The translations under genes were made by a program, and so were the position numbers. A stretch of DNA of 64,000 nt, from positions 124,001 through 188,000 of the forward strand of contig NZ_JBHSDH010000010.1 in the NCBI RefSeq assembly GCF_042651485.1, given 5' to 3'. The stretch's first letter is position 1, and each line of letters starts with the position of its first letter. Of this stretch, positions 47,572 through 56,801 are shown piece by piece. The notes under the pieces are model-generated. The model saw only the letters and a program-made list of their open reading frames with translations, searched no databases and was not told the origin of the DNA. Source of the DNA: Sphingorhabdus_B arenilitoris (GTDB taxonomy: Bacteria > Pseudomonadota > Alphaproteobacteria > Sphingomonadales > Sphingomonadaceae).

Positions 47572-49470
47572 TTACCGCCCTTGCGAACGCCAGCGGCGCA
47601 CGACGCGCTCCAATATCTCATCCTCGCCGCCGGTTTCCTGCCACAATTGTGAGAATAGCGGATCTTCAGATGCGGGCCGCTTTTCCTCTTCCAGCGTATC
47701 GAGAGCAACCCGCATGGGAATGGAGACGCCTTCGCCGCAGATAATAATCTCTCGGTTACGGAGCGCCGGGATCGCGTCGAGAAACCCGCGCGCACCCTCT
47801 GGCATTGCTGCCCGAACAAAGGCTTGGTCGCGGTCATTATTCAAACGCATCGATAATATTGTACCGCATTGCGACAAGACGCCTTCGGCCAAATCCGAAG
47901 GACGCTGCGTGATCAGGCCCAAAGAAACGCCATATTTACGGCCTTCCTTCGCGATGCGTTCCAAGATGGTCCGCACCGCGCTATCGCCTTGAATCTTATC
48001 CGACGGAATGTAACGGTGCGCTTCTTCGCAAACGAATAATATCGGCCGCTGCGGCTCGTTACGCGACCAGATCGCATAGTCAAAAACCAGCCGTGACAAT
48101 ACCGCGACCACGGTCGAGGTAATATCCGACGGCATGGAGGACACATCGATGATCGAAATCGGTTTACCGTGGCTCGGCAAACGGAAAATCTTCCCTATAA
48201 AATCCGCCATAGTGTCGCCAACCAGCATCCCGGAGAACATAAAATTATACCGCGGATCGGCCTTTAACTCGTCAATTTTGCCCTTGAGCCGCATATATGG
48301 CGCAGAGGTGCTGGCTTTATCCAGCTTGCCCATTTCATCCTGAATGATGCTGGTCAAATCGGATAGCAGATAGGGTATCGGCGCATCCACCGTCAGCTTG
48401 CCTACGCTCTCCGCCGCGCGGTTTTTCGACCGTGCCTTTAGCAGGCATTTGGCCAGAATATCGCAATCCATTTGCCGGTCATCGCCTTTCGAGGTGACGA
48501 AAACTTCGCAATGTTCCTTAAAATTCATAATCCAATAAGGCATGGCTAGGTTGTTCACATCATATAACGCGCCATTGGTTTTGAACGCCGCGCTATATTC
48601 GCCGTGCGGATCGACCATCACAATATGCCCTTCAGGGGCGAGATCGCAAATCCGGTGGAGGATCAAGGCGGCGCTGGTGGACTTACCGGTGCCGGTGGAC
48701 CCCAATAGCGCAAAATGTTTGCCCAACATGGCATCAATATAGAGCGATGCGCGGATATCACGCGTGGGGAAAACCGTGCCGATGCCAATATTCGCGCGGG
48801 CATCGGTGGCATAAACCTGATTCATATCTGCGGTGGAGACAGCATATACTTCGGCGCCCGGAACCGGATAACGGGTCACACCGCGCCGGAAGTTATAGAT
48901 TTTGCCGGTCAGCCTTTCTTCGTCGCCTTCGCCCAAAAAGTCGACAGCAGCGACAATCACACCGCTTTCGGTGGCGTGCAGTTTTTGGGTTCGGATGCTA
49001 GCGAGCAGCCATGTGCTGCCGATACGGATTTTGATCTGGCTCCCCACTTGCCCGGCCATGGCGAGGCTGGGGTCATCCAAACTCATCATTTTATTCAGCA
49101 CAGCGCCGTCCAGGCTGACTTGCGAACCCGATCCTGCAATATCGGTGACAAATCCGATATGGTGGAGGCTGTTGGTGTTGCTGCCATCACCTTGCGGTTG
49201 ACGCTGCTCGGCGGCGCGAGCTGGGCCATCGGCCGCAGGAGCCAAGGATACGGTTTGCGGGGGAACAGACGAAGCCTCTGCCGAAGCAGCAGGCGGCGCG
49301 GCCGGCGGCGTTACTGGCGTTGAGGCAGGCGCTGCTGCTGGTGCAGGCGGCACCGTATCACCATCTGTTTGATACGCAGGTGCAGGACCGGGTATCGCCC
49401 GCGCATTGCCATCTGCGTCCATGCCATAGGGCATTCCACCAGAAAAACTGCGACCGTCCCGAATATCCAT
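47572..49470 (-). CDS. HerA/VirB4-like ATP-binding protein
   Basis: The 632-residue protein has a ribosome site AGGG eight bases upstream. It begins with about 90 residues of Pro/Ala-rich disordered sequence, then a small beta domain, and a hexameric motor ATPase: Walker A LLGSTGTGKSTSA near residue 260 and Walker B RPILFVCEEAHRYIP near residue 475, followed by the arginine-finger region. This is the HerA (DUF87) type of DNA-translocating helicase. No NurA nuclease gene is adjacent, and bacterial members of this type may work with other nucleases or alone. It lies 264 bp upstream of tamA on the same strand. Confidence 0.9.
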   Translation of the reverse strand: MDIRDGRSFSGGMPYGMDADGNARAIPGPAPAYQTDGDTVPPAPAAAPASTPVTPPAAPPAASAEASSVPPQTVSLAPAADGPARAAEQRQPQGDGSNTNSLHHIGFVTDIAGSGSQVSLDGAVLNKMMSLDDPSLAMAGQVGSQIKIRIGSTWLLASIRTQKLHATESGVIVAAVDFLGEGDEERLTGKIYNFRRGVTRYPVPGAEVYAVSTADMNQVYATDARANIGIGTVFPTRDIRASLYIDAMLGKHFALLGSTGTGKSTSAALILHRICDLAPEGHIVMVDPHGEYSAAFKTNGALYDVNNLAMPYWIMNFKEHCEVFVTSKGDDRQMDCDILAKCLLKARSKNRAAESVGKLTVDAPIPYLLSDLTSIIQDEMGKLDKASTSAPYMRLKGKIDELKADPRYNFMFSGMLVGDTMADFIGKIFRLPSHGKPISIIDVSSMPSDITSTVVAVLSRLVFDYAIWSRNEPQRPILFVCEEAHRYIPSDKIQGDSAVRTILERIAKEGRKYGVSLGLITQRPSDLAEGVLSQCGTILSMRLNNDRDQAFVRAAMPEGARGFLDAIPALRNREIIICGEGVSIPMRVALDTLEEEKRPASEDPLFSQLWQETGGEDEILERVVRRWRSQGR

Positions 49471-49596
49471 TTTGATTACCCTATTTATTAAAATCTAGGG
49501 TTCGGCATAGGGGGACAAGGTAAAGAAATATTTACCATCGGGGCCGCGATCAATTTTGTGTGAAAGGACAAGGATTAGGGCCGCGTAACAATTTTA

Positions 49597-50361
49597 TCAA
49601 ACGCGCCGGAAAATGACGCCTGCAAGCCAGCCGAGCCCCAACGAGATAATCACAGCAAGCAGGCCATAAAGCAGGGAGTATTTATCGGCCATCACGGTGA
49701 TAAATTGTTCAAAACCGGTTTTTTGAATCTCAATTTCCACATTATCATCAGCGACAATAACGCGCCCATTTCGGATAAGCAGCGTCTCTGCCGTATAGGT
49801 GCCAACCGGCACGCTGGAGGGAATGTCCAGATAGGCGCGGTAGAGCACATTGTCGGTGATTTCGACCGCTCGGTCCTCTTGGCGGTATAGCCCCTGCCGT
49901 TGGTTCAAATCGACAAGCCCTTGAATGAATCGGCGTTGTTCCGCCCCGACAATCTCGCCGCTTGGCGATAATTGCATACGCTCCAGTCCCAATTCATAAA
50001 TAGCAGCGGTTTTTGCATCCACTATTTTGTTCAGCGGGCGCGATGAAGCCACAGCATAATAGGTCGGGACCGAACGAAAATCATTGCTTTCGGCATTGAC
50101 CCATATGCCCGCTATCTGTTGTTTTTCGCGCAAGGTGATCGCCTGCGTTGGGCCGCGCAGCACGATTGCGACGTCCACCTGACCTGTGGGGGCAACACCG
50201 CGCGGATAGATAATCGCACCAAATAACAACAACCTCGCGCCGGTAAAGCCGGTTTGAATTTTAATCTGCCGCTGCGACACATCGGGAACCAGCTTTGGCT
50301 CGACGGCCGATGCTGACCCGGGCAAGAGGATCAACAGGGACAGGATAATCAACCGGATCAT
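49597..50361 (-). CDS. TIGR02186 / Alph_Pro_TM family protein
   Basis: The 254-residue protein has a signal peptide (LIILSLLILLPGSASA), a periplasmic beta-rich domain, and a C-terminal membrane helix (YGLLAVIISLGLGWLAGVIF). It belongs to an alphaproteobacterial family of unknown function that is usually encoded next to a TauE/SafE permease, and here its ATG overlaps the permease stop by 4 bp. It probably helps the permease in an unknown transport task. Confidence 0.88.
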   Translation of the reverse strand: MIRLIILSLLILLPGSASAVEPKLVPDVSQRQIKIQTGFTGARLLLFGAIIYPRGVAPTGQVDVAIVLRGPTQAITLREKQQIAGIWVNAESNDFRSVPTYYAVASSRPLNKIVDAKTAAIYELGLERMQLSPSGEIVGAEQRRFIQGLVDLNQRQGLYRQEDRAVEITDNVLYRAYLDIPSSVPVGTYTAETLLIRNGRVIVADDNVEIEIQKTGFEQFITVMADKYSLLYGLLAVIISLGLGWLAGVIFRRV

Positions 50362-51272
50362 AACGGCGATACCGTGTAAATTTCATCCGGTTGCCAGCCC
50401 AGCCCCAACGCCATACGCAGCGCCACCAACAAAACCACACATGACAATGCCAGTCGTAAATATTCCGGCTTCATTTTTTGTGCAAAACGCGCGCCAATTT
50501 GCGCACCAACCACACTGCCGAGCAGCAGCAGCACCGACAACACAATATCCACCGCCTTTGTCGTCAGGCTGTGCATCATGGTGGAGGACATGGTCACGAA
50601 CAATATCTGGAACAGCGAGGTCCCCACCACGACCTGCGCGCCCATGCCCAGAAGATAAAGCATCGCCGGGATCATAATGAAACCGCCGCCGACGCCCAGC
50701 AACATGGTCAATATGCCGGTCAACACCCCCAGTAATAATGGCGCAAGCGGGGAAATATATAATCCCGATTTATAAAAACGCCACCGCATCGGAAGGTTGG
50801 CGACGAGCGGGTGATGGCGTCTTTTGCGCGGTGGCAGGGGTTTGCCGCTGCGGCTAGCCCTGACCGCAGTCCAGCTTTCTTTCGCCATCATCGCGCCAAT
50901 GCTACCCAGCATCACCAGATATAAAATGTTGATGACGGTATCGATCTGTCCCAATTTTTCGAGCAGCGCGAACAGGCCGGCTCCAGTCAACGTGCCAAAT
51001 ACCCCGCCGACGATCAATATCGCTCCCATTTGGAAATCGACCCCGTCGCGTTTCAAATGCGCATATACGCCCGAAACGCTCGCCCCTGTAACCTGCGTCG
51101 ATGCCGATGCCGCCGCAACCGTCGGCGGAATTCCGTAAAATATCAGCAACGGCGTCGTCAAAAATCCGCCGCCCACGCCAAACATGCCCGACAGCATACC
51201 AACGCCAACACCCAAGAAGATGATGACGAATGCGTTGACCGAAAGATTCGCAATAGGAAGGTAAATATCCAT
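50358..51272 (-). CDS. TauE/SafE family permease
   Basis: I start at the ATG at 51272, giving 304 residues; the open frame to 51335 adds 21 without a clear start. Two repeats of the family are visible, with GMLSGMFGVGGGFLTTPLLI and LTGILTMLLGVGGGFIMIPA (the GVGGGF motif twice), and about eight to nine membrane segments. TauE/SafE proteins are thought to export or import small organic or sulfur-containing anions. It is translationally coupled to the TIGR02186 partner. Confidence 0.9.
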   Translation of the reverse strand: MDIYLPIANLSVNAFVIIFLGVGVGMLSGMFGVGGGFLTTPLLIFYGIPPTVAAASASTQVTGASVSGVYAHLKRDGVDFQMGAILIVGGVFGTLTGAGLFALLEKLGQIDTVINILYLVMLGSIGAMMAKESWTAVRASRSGKPLPPRKRRHHPLVANLPMRWRFYKSGLYISPLAPLLLGVLTGILTMLLGVGGGFIMIPAMLYLLGMGAQVVVGTSLFQILFVTMSSTMMHSLTTKAVDIVLSVLLLLGSVVGAQIGARFAQKMKPEYLRLALSCVVLLVALRMALGLGWQPDEIYTVSPL

Positions 51273-51378
51273 GTTCCGCGACCGCTCTAACCCGATTTTG
51301 CGGCGCAATAAAGACGCAGCGCGCCGTTGTTGCAATATATCTGTGTGTATTTGCTACTCCGCGGATGAAAACCGATCG

Positions 51379-52527
51379 TTAAAATCCAGTCGACAGCGTC
51401 AAAGCGGGGCCGCTTCCCGGTTGAGCATTGCCGCCGACGCGAAAACGCCAATCGGCATGCAGGCGAAGCGGAATATCAGATAGGGATGCGTCCAGCCGCA
51501 GCGTGGGGCCGATATCGATCCGCTGTGTTCCGCGCTGTCCGCCCGCCCATGCACCAGCGCCAATTGCGACGCCCAATGGCTTTGAAGTGACCAACGGTTT
51601 TTCCAATCGGGCGCCTGCGTCAAAAAATGCGGAGGACGCACGCGGTGTTGAAGGTAGCGCCTTAACATAGCCCATTTGCGCAAACCCGCTGGCGCGTATA
51701 TCGGCGGCAATCGCCACGTCATCGATGGAGGTTGCCACATAAATTGCAACCGCATCGGCGCTGCGTTCGCGCATTCGATATTCTGCGGATAGCGAAACCG
51801 GCAGGGCGCGGCTGGGCCGCCAGCGCAGACCTACGGCTGCTTCACGGTCGCCGCCTCGCACAGTTTCAGCCGCCAAACGGGTAAGGATCATAAGGTCTGA
51901 ATTTGTGCTGTTATTCAATTTATAGGTCGCGATGATCCCGCTTTGACTACCGCCATATTGCCCTTGTGCCGCCAAAATATTCCGCTCTTCGCTGGCCGCC
52001 AAACGCCAATAGCTATAGGCATATATTTGCAGCTTATCGGGCTTAATACTGGGCTTGTTTCCTGCCTGATTATCGAGCCTATCTTGCCCAGTCGGCCGTT
52101 CGATATTGATCAGCGTCGCGGAGCCCGGCGGCGGGCTGGCTACCGGCGGGCGGGCGGGCGAGCTGGACGAAAAATATATGTTTTGACCCGGCAACCCCGC
52201 CGTGCCGCCTGCGGTGCGGGCCAAAAGCGAGATGGTCGGGGATGCTGTGCTGCGATCTGCCGCCCTGCCAAACGATACCGCATCGGCGGGCCACCGCATG
52301 GGAGCCGGTAAAGCAAGCCCCATTCCATTAGATGCCTGGCCACCTGTATATTCGCCATAAGATTGCTTTATGGGGGCCGACGGGGATTGGTGATCTCTAT
52401 CTGGCGTGCTGGCAATCAGCGCCTGTGGGCCCGGCTCATTGCCGAAATTGCCCGCTATCCGCATCCCTACCCAAAGACACAGCAGCGCCGACCAAAATAT
52501 TAAAGGCCGCCCGGTCCGTTCAGCCAT
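51379..52527 (-). CDS. NfrA/BcsC-like C-terminal barrel protein
   Basis: The 382-residue protein has an N-terminal membrane/signal segment (LIFWSALLCLWVGMRI), a Pro/Ser-rich linker of about 120 residues, and a C-terminal region with beta-strand pattern (YSYWRLAASEERNILAAQGQ, GGSQSGIIATYKLN, RIDIGPTLRLDASLSDIPLR) and a terminal Phe. This resembles the C-terminal barrel of BcsC or NfrA but the tetratricopeptide part is missing. It overlaps the glycosyltransferase gene by 8 bp, which fits an NfrA-NfrB-like pair. It may export a polysaccharide. Confidence 0.75.
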   Translation of the reverse strand: MAERTGRPLIFWSALLCLWVGMRIAGNFGNEPGPQALIASTPDRDHQSPSAPIKQSYGEYTGGQASNGMGLALPAPMRWPADAVSFGRAADRSTASPTISLLARTAGGTAGLPGQNIYFSSSSPARPPVASPPPGSATLINIERPTGQDRLDNQAGNKPSIKPDKLQIYAYSYWRLAASEERNILAAQGQYGGSQSGIIATYKLNNSTNSDLMILTRLAAETVRGGDREAAVGLRWRPSRALPVSLSAEYRMRERSADAVAIYVATSIDDVAIAADIRASGFAQMGYVKALPSTPRASSAFFDAGARLEKPLVTSKPLGVAIGAGAWAGGQRGTQRIDIGPTLRLDASLSDIPLRLHADWRFRVGGNAQPGSGPALTLSTGF

Positions 52528-53914
52528 GGCGGTTCATTTCTGGAAAATGGCTGTGCTCCGTTTTGTCCCAACTGAGCGGACGCCCGCCGAAGCAATGATA
52601 GGCATAATCCATAATCGCCTTACGCGCGGCCATCAACGATATGATGTTGGCGATGAAAATCCGGGGGACTGAGTAAAAAGCCTCGGCCCAGCCATATAGC
52701 CGTCCAACAAAAAAGATTCTTAGGGCCATTCGCCAAATCAAGAAGCCGCCATTGATCGTCAGCAGCAGATAGGTAAATGGAGGCAGCCCCGTCCAAGCAT
52801 ATCCGCCAATAATATATGCCAATGCCAATAGAGCGGTCAGGATGATGCAAATATAGGCCGACGCCAAAATAATGGCGGAAAATATCGCCCGCCGGTCGCG
52901 CAATATCATCCAATTTTCTGCGATAGTCTTGCCCCAGCCCATCCGGTCCCATCCGGATAGCGATATTCCCATTATCCAGCGTGCTTTCTGACGGACGGCG
53001 GCTTCCAATATATCAGGAAAACAGGCGCGGGTGCCAATTAGAACGCCGTCATCATTGACGATCCGCGCCAATATCGTGCGGCCATCTTGTTGCCCAATTT
53101 TCAACCCCAGTTCATAATCTTCGGTCAAACTGCCTTCATCAAATGGCCGATGTCCGGTCGCAAGCGCGATCCGGCCCAAAATATTGCGGTCAATGGCACA
53201 GCCCACGCCCGCAAGCGGAATAGCAGCACCGATCGCTTCGCGGACCACCAGCGACTTGCCATGCGCTTCGGCAAATTCGTCGCAATAATGGCCGCTAATC
53301 CAGCGGGATCCGGCGACGCGAACCGGAATAACGGGCAATTGCACCACATGGTTTTTTTCAATCAACCGGTCATAAATAGTCAGCTCATCGGGATCGACCA
53401 TGTCTTCGGCATCATGCAGGATTACCGCCTTATACTTATATCCATGTTTAAGCTCATCCGCCGCCATGGCTCGCCACAGATTATTCAGGCAATCGGCTTT
53501 GGTGGTTGGGCCGGGTTGGTGACAAATGACCAACTTTACCGCATCATTTACCTCACCGGCGGCGAGCACAGCCGAAATTGTATTTTTGTCATTGGGATAG
53601 CAACCGACATATATATTGTGATTGGCGTGATGCACCCAGGCTTTTTGGCATTGGCGCAGCATATCGCCGATCACCGCCGCCTCTTGCCATGCGGCGACAA
53701 ATATCGCGAGATTCCCTTGCTTATCCGGCTTTGGCAAATCACTAGCCCGCATTGGCTTGACTGTATGATAATAGCGCAGCCGCCGGTAAATGCGGCGCAC
53801 GATCCAAATAATGTCGATCAGAACATCATCAATTGCACCAATCAGAAACCATATTGCACTGAATAATAGCAGTTCATGCAGGAAAAATTCCGTCCAGACG
53901 AAGGCTGCGCCCAT
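52520..53914 (-). CDS. NfrB-like family 2 glycosyltransferase
   Basis: The 464-residue protein has N-terminal membrane helices, a GT-A catalytic domain with VILHDAEDMVDPDELTIYDR, LTEDYELGLKIGQQDG and the processive-enzyme motif QKARWIMG (QxxRW-type), and three more C-terminal membrane segments. This pattern is seen in NfrB, the inner-membrane partner of the N4 phage receptor, and in cellulose synthase-like enzymes. The C-terminal GspE-like domain of NfrB is absent. It should polymerise a sugar chain at the inner membrane; the sugar is unknown. Confidence 0.85.
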   Translation of the reverse strand: MGAAFVWTEFFLHELLLFSAIWFLIGAIDDVLIDIIWIVRRIYRRLRYYHTVKPMRASDLPKPDKQGNLAIFVAAWQEAAVIGDMLRQCQKAWVHHANHNIYVGCYPNDKNTISAVLAAGEVNDAVKLVICHQPGPTTKADCLNNLWRAMAADELKHGYKYKAVILHDAEDMVDPDELTIYDRLIEKNHVVQLPVIPVRVAGSRWISGHYCDEFAEAHGKSLVVREAIGAAIPLAGVGCAIDRNILGRIALATGHRPFDEGSLTEDYELGLKIGQQDGRTILARIVNDDGVLIGTRACFPDILEAAVRQKARWIMGISLSGWDRMGWGKTIAENWMILRDRRAIFSAIILASAYICIILTALLALAYIIGGYAWTGLPPFTYLLLTINGGFLIWRMALRIFFVGRLYGWAEAFYSVPRIFIANIISLMAARKAIMDYAYHCFGGRPLSWDKTEHSHFPEMNRHG

Positions 53915-53943
53915 GGATCAGCGCTGCCCCCTGCCCAAACGGG

Positions 53944-54351
53944 TTATTTGCGCATAACCTTCTGGTCGAGCATGATGCCAGCGACCATCACCAACAATAT
54001 GGGGACGCTCCAAAATTCGATTAACGCCTGATACACGACCGGCGAATAATTCGGTGCCACAACGGTGGCGAAATGGGTTACCAATGCGGCCAGCTGCAGC
54101 CCCGCGCACCAAATTAGCCAACCCCGATTGAACCGCATTGCCAAATATAACAGGCATAAGAAGCACAGCAAATCGATCCAAAATATCGCCATATATGTTG
54201 ATTGCCATTTGAAATATCCTGACGGGATCGCACTGGCCACAGCCGCGCAAATAAAGGTGATGGCGGAATATCGGCCGGCCTTACCCCCAAAAATTGCTGC
54301 ATATCCGCAGCTTAAGAATAACATTAAAGCAAAAGTTATTTGCAGCAGCAT
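53944..54351 (-). CDS. Small membrane protein of unknown function
   Basis: The 135-residue product has four or five hydrophobic helices (LLQITFALMLFLSCGYAAIF, AITFICAAVASAIPSGYF, WIDLLCFLCLLYLAMRF, LIEFWSVPILLVMVAGIML) and few charged residues. I know of no named family. It lies 29 bp upstream of the glycosyltransferase gene and 48 bp downstream of the 112-residue gene. Its start codon sits inside an 11-bp inverted repeat. Confidence 0.75.
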   Translation of the reverse strand: MLLQITFALMLFLSCGYAAIFGGKAGRYSAITFICAAVASAIPSGYFKWQSTYMAIFWIDLLCFLCLLYLAMRFNRGWLIWCAGLQLAALVTHFATVVAPNYSPVVYQALIEFWSVPILLVMVAGIMLDQKVMRK

Positions 54352-54393
54352 GCTTGACCAGCAAGTTCTGGAGTGAGCCGGCCAAGCATGCTG
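54346..54393. repeat. Perfect 11-bp inverted repeat over the start of the membrane-protein gene
   Basis: CAGCATGCTTG at 54346-54356 and CAAGCATGCTG at 54383-54393 are exact reverse complements, 26 bp apart. The first arm includes the ATG of the 135-residue protein gene (minus strand), so the RNA hairpin may hide that start codon. It lacks a T-run, so it is not a typical terminator. Confidence 0.75.
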
Positions 54394-54399
54394 TGCCGG

Positions 54400-54738
54400 T
54401 CAGGCCGCCACGCGAAGTGGAGACTTGCCCTTAACGGGACCATCGCCGCTCAAGCAGCCAAAATCGGTGACTTGATGGTTGCTGTGGTTGCGCACGATGA
54501 TCATATGTTTATGAGCAGAGACAAAGCCGCGGCGGCTCGCCATCAATCCGGAAATGCCGTCTGTTACAGCCTCAAGCGCCTTTTGGCTTTCCGCGGCGGG
54601 CATATTGGCGGTCCTGCTGGCGCAAATCATCGATTCAGTCAGCGCAGAAAATTTCAGCAAAGCTTCGTCCAACGCTTGGTGAGTTGCGATAATATTATCA
54701 GAAACATTTTGCGCATCATGATAGTCCAGCTTGGTCAT
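54400..54738 (-). CDS. Small soluble protein of unknown function
   Basis: The 112-residue product has a good ribosome site (AAGGAG with ATG seven bases later) and no membrane segment or signal peptide. It is mostly helical (QNVSDNIIATHQALDEALLK, NMPAAESQKALEAVTDGISG). I do not recognise it. It lies 51 bp downstream of the LuxR-like gene, and probably shares its transcript with the membrane protein and the glycosyltransferase. Confidence 0.72.
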   Translation of the reverse strand: MTKLDYHDAQNVSDNIIATHQALDEALLKFSALTESMICASRTANMPAAESQKALEAVTDGISGLMASRRGFVSAHKHMIIVRNHSNHQVTDFGCLSGDGPVKGKSPLRVAA

Positions 54739-54789
54739 TTACAACTCCTTTACCTAAAGAATTGCCAAACGCGCGAAACAATATTCAGA

Positions 54790-55314
54790 TTATCCCAAAA
54801 CCTTCATCAATCCGACAATGATGATCGTCAATGCGCTAATCGACAAGATTGAAAACAGCGCCGTCTTCATTATCGCTGATGCGACTTCCAACTTAGAATA
54901 ATTATGCTGCTCGCCTCCCAAAACCGGTAACGTGAACCGCAAAAAATTTCCTTCATTGCCCAGTCCAGGAAATATAACCCATTCCCCTGCACCTGATCTG
55001 GAATCGCCTGAACTGCCTCCTTCCTGTTCGCTCGGCCCGCTCAATTTGGCCGAATTGGACGGGGTTTCAACAGGCTGTGCTTCGTATACAAAACGTTCGG
55101 ATACAGGCTTTTTATCCTGCTCGGCGAATATTCGAGCGGCATCCTTGCGGTTTGCGGCATTCAACTTACGCCGAGCGGCATCCAATCGTTGGTCCACCGT
55201 GAAGGGAGAAATATTGAGCCGACGTGCGATTTCTTTGGATGTCAGCAATTGATCAACCAGCCGCAGGCACTCTTTTTGCCCCTCGGTCAGTTTAGGCTGT
55301 TTTTTACCGGCCAT
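54790..55314 (-). CDS. LuxR-type HTH regulator with a C-terminal membrane anchor
   Basis: I use the ATG at 55314 (174 residues); a GTG at 55332 would add six. The N-terminal 60 residues form a LuxR-type helix-turn-helix (LTEGQKECLRLVDQLLTSKE, IARRLNISPFTVDQRLDAAR). The middle is polar and Ser/Gly-rich, and the C-terminus has one hydrophobic helix (TALFSILSISALTIIIVGLM), so the DNA-binding part would be held at the inner membrane with no receiver domain. It likely controls the genes that follow it in the same direction. It is divergent from nhaA. Confidence 0.88.
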   Translation of the reverse strand: MAGKKQPKLTEGQKECLRLVDQLLTSKEIARRLNISPFTVDQRLDAARRKLNAANRKDAARIFAEQDKKPVSERFVYEAQPVETPSNSAKLSGPSEQEGGSSGDSRSGAGEWVIFPGLGNEGNFLRFTLPVLGGEQHNYSKLEVASAIMKTALFSILSISALTIIIVGLMKVLG

Positions 55315-55495
55315 CAGCCATTGGCCCCCCACATCGTTTCGAATAAATTCAATTTGCGCCCTGTCATTTTTAACAAGCCAGTTTTATAACGACTATCACA
55401 GCTTTTGCGCAAGAATTTAACAAAATACAAATTGAAATGCTGTTTTGGCACGGATTTGCTTGATCTCAAATGCCCGGCGCGGCATTAACCTTGCC

Positions 55496-56800
55496 ATGAA
55501 TAATTTATCAAAAATGGCCGAAAAACGTCCCTCCGCCCTACGTGACTTTTTGAAAAGCGAAGCTGCGGGCGGCGTCATATTGATGCTCGCCGCTGCGCTT
55601 GCCATGTTTATCGCCAATAGCGCATTTGGCGATACATATCGGCATATATTGCATAATCCATCGGGTCCGGTCCTGAATGATAAGCTGGGACCGATGACCG
55701 TTCATTTGTGGATCAATGACGGATTGATGGCCATATTCTTCTTTCTGGTCGGGCTCGAAATCAAACGGGAATTTGTCGATGGCCGCCTGTCCAGCTGGGA
55801 AAAGCGCCGCTTGCCCGTTGTTGCAGCCGCAGCAGGCATGATTTTCCCCGCCTTGGTCTTTCTGTTTGTAACGCGGGATATGCCGGAGCTACAAAATGGC
55901 TGGGCCATTCCAGCCGCGACCGACATTGCCTTTGCCATCGGTGTTCTGGCGCTGCTGGGGAAAAAAGCGCCAACGTCTCTGAAGTTATTCCTCGTAACGG
56001 TAGCGATTGTGGATGACATGGGCGCGGTGGCGATCATCGCGCTTGTCTATACACCGTCGCTTAAAACCGCATGGATATTGGGGTCAGCAGCGATTTTGGG
56101 TGTGATGTATTTGCTCAACAAGGGCGGCGTCAAAAATATCCCAGTCTATTTGATATTGTCGGTCATATTATGGTTCGCAGTTCTGCAATCGGGTGTGCAC
56201 GCAACCATTGCCGGTGTGCTGGCTGCGATGATGATTCCGATCATTGTTACCCCCGGTGCTCCCGATGCCAAGGATAGCCCGCTGCATATCTTGGAGCATG
56301 CCATCCATCCATGGAGCGCTTATGTAATCATCCCGATATTTGGTTTTGCCAATGCCGGTGTCGATATTAGCGGCATTGGCCTCGAAGAAATTTTCGCGCC
56401 ATTGCCGCTGGGCATTGCGCTCGGCTTATTCCTTGGCAAGCAATTGGGTATTTTCGGCGCGGTTTGGCTGGCTGTTAAAACCGGCTTTGCCAGCAAATTG
56501 CGCGGCGCGACCTGGCTGCAAATCTATGCGGTCGCCATGTTCTGCGGTATTGGTTTTACCATGAGCCTATTTATCGGCGAACTTGCTTTCCCCGGAAAAG
56601 ACGCGGCATCGGCGCTGTTGCGGGAAGAGGCGAAAATCGGGATTTTGATGGGGTCGATATTGTCGGCGATTGTCGGATTTTTGATCCTACGCTTTGCACC
56701 GCTACATGAACATCACGATAAAATTGAGGCCGAAGAGGCAGGAGAGATTGAAAGCGACGGCGATGTCCAAGGGGTAACCGAACCAGCATTAAAGTTATAG
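55496..56800 (+). CDS. nhaA: Na+/H+ antiporter NhaA
   Basis: I use the ATG at 55496 giving 434 residues; the open frame extends upstream to 55445. Twelve or so membrane helices are visible, and the essential Asp pair is in VAIVDDMGAVAIIALVY at about residues 173-174. It exchanges Na+ for H+ to keep internal pH and salt in balance. The C-terminal tail of about 30 residues is rich in His and Glu (HEHHDKIEAEEAGEI). DUF885 begins 1 bp after the stop. Confidence 0.96.
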   Translation: MNNLSKMAEKRPSALRDFLKSEAAGGVILMLAAALAMFIANSAFGDTYRHILHNPSGPVLNDKLGPMTVHLWINDGLMAIFFFLVGLEIKREFVDGRLSSWEKRRLPVVAAAAGMIFPALVFLFVTRDMPELQNGWAIPAATDIAFAIGVLALLGKKAPTSLKLFLVTVAIVDDMGAVAIIALVYTPSLKTAWILGSAAILGVMYLLNKGGVKNIPVYLILSVILWFAVLQSGVHATIAGVLAAMMIPIIVTPGAPDAKDSPLHILEHAIHPWSAYVIIPIFGFANAGVDISGIGLEEIFAPLPLGIALGLFLGKQLGIFGAVWLAVKTGFASKLRGATWLQIYAVAMFCGIGFTMSLFIGELAFPGKDAASALLREEAKIGILMGSILSAIVGFLILRFAPLHEHHDKIEAEEAGEIESDGDVQGVTEPALKL

Positions 56801-56801
56801 G

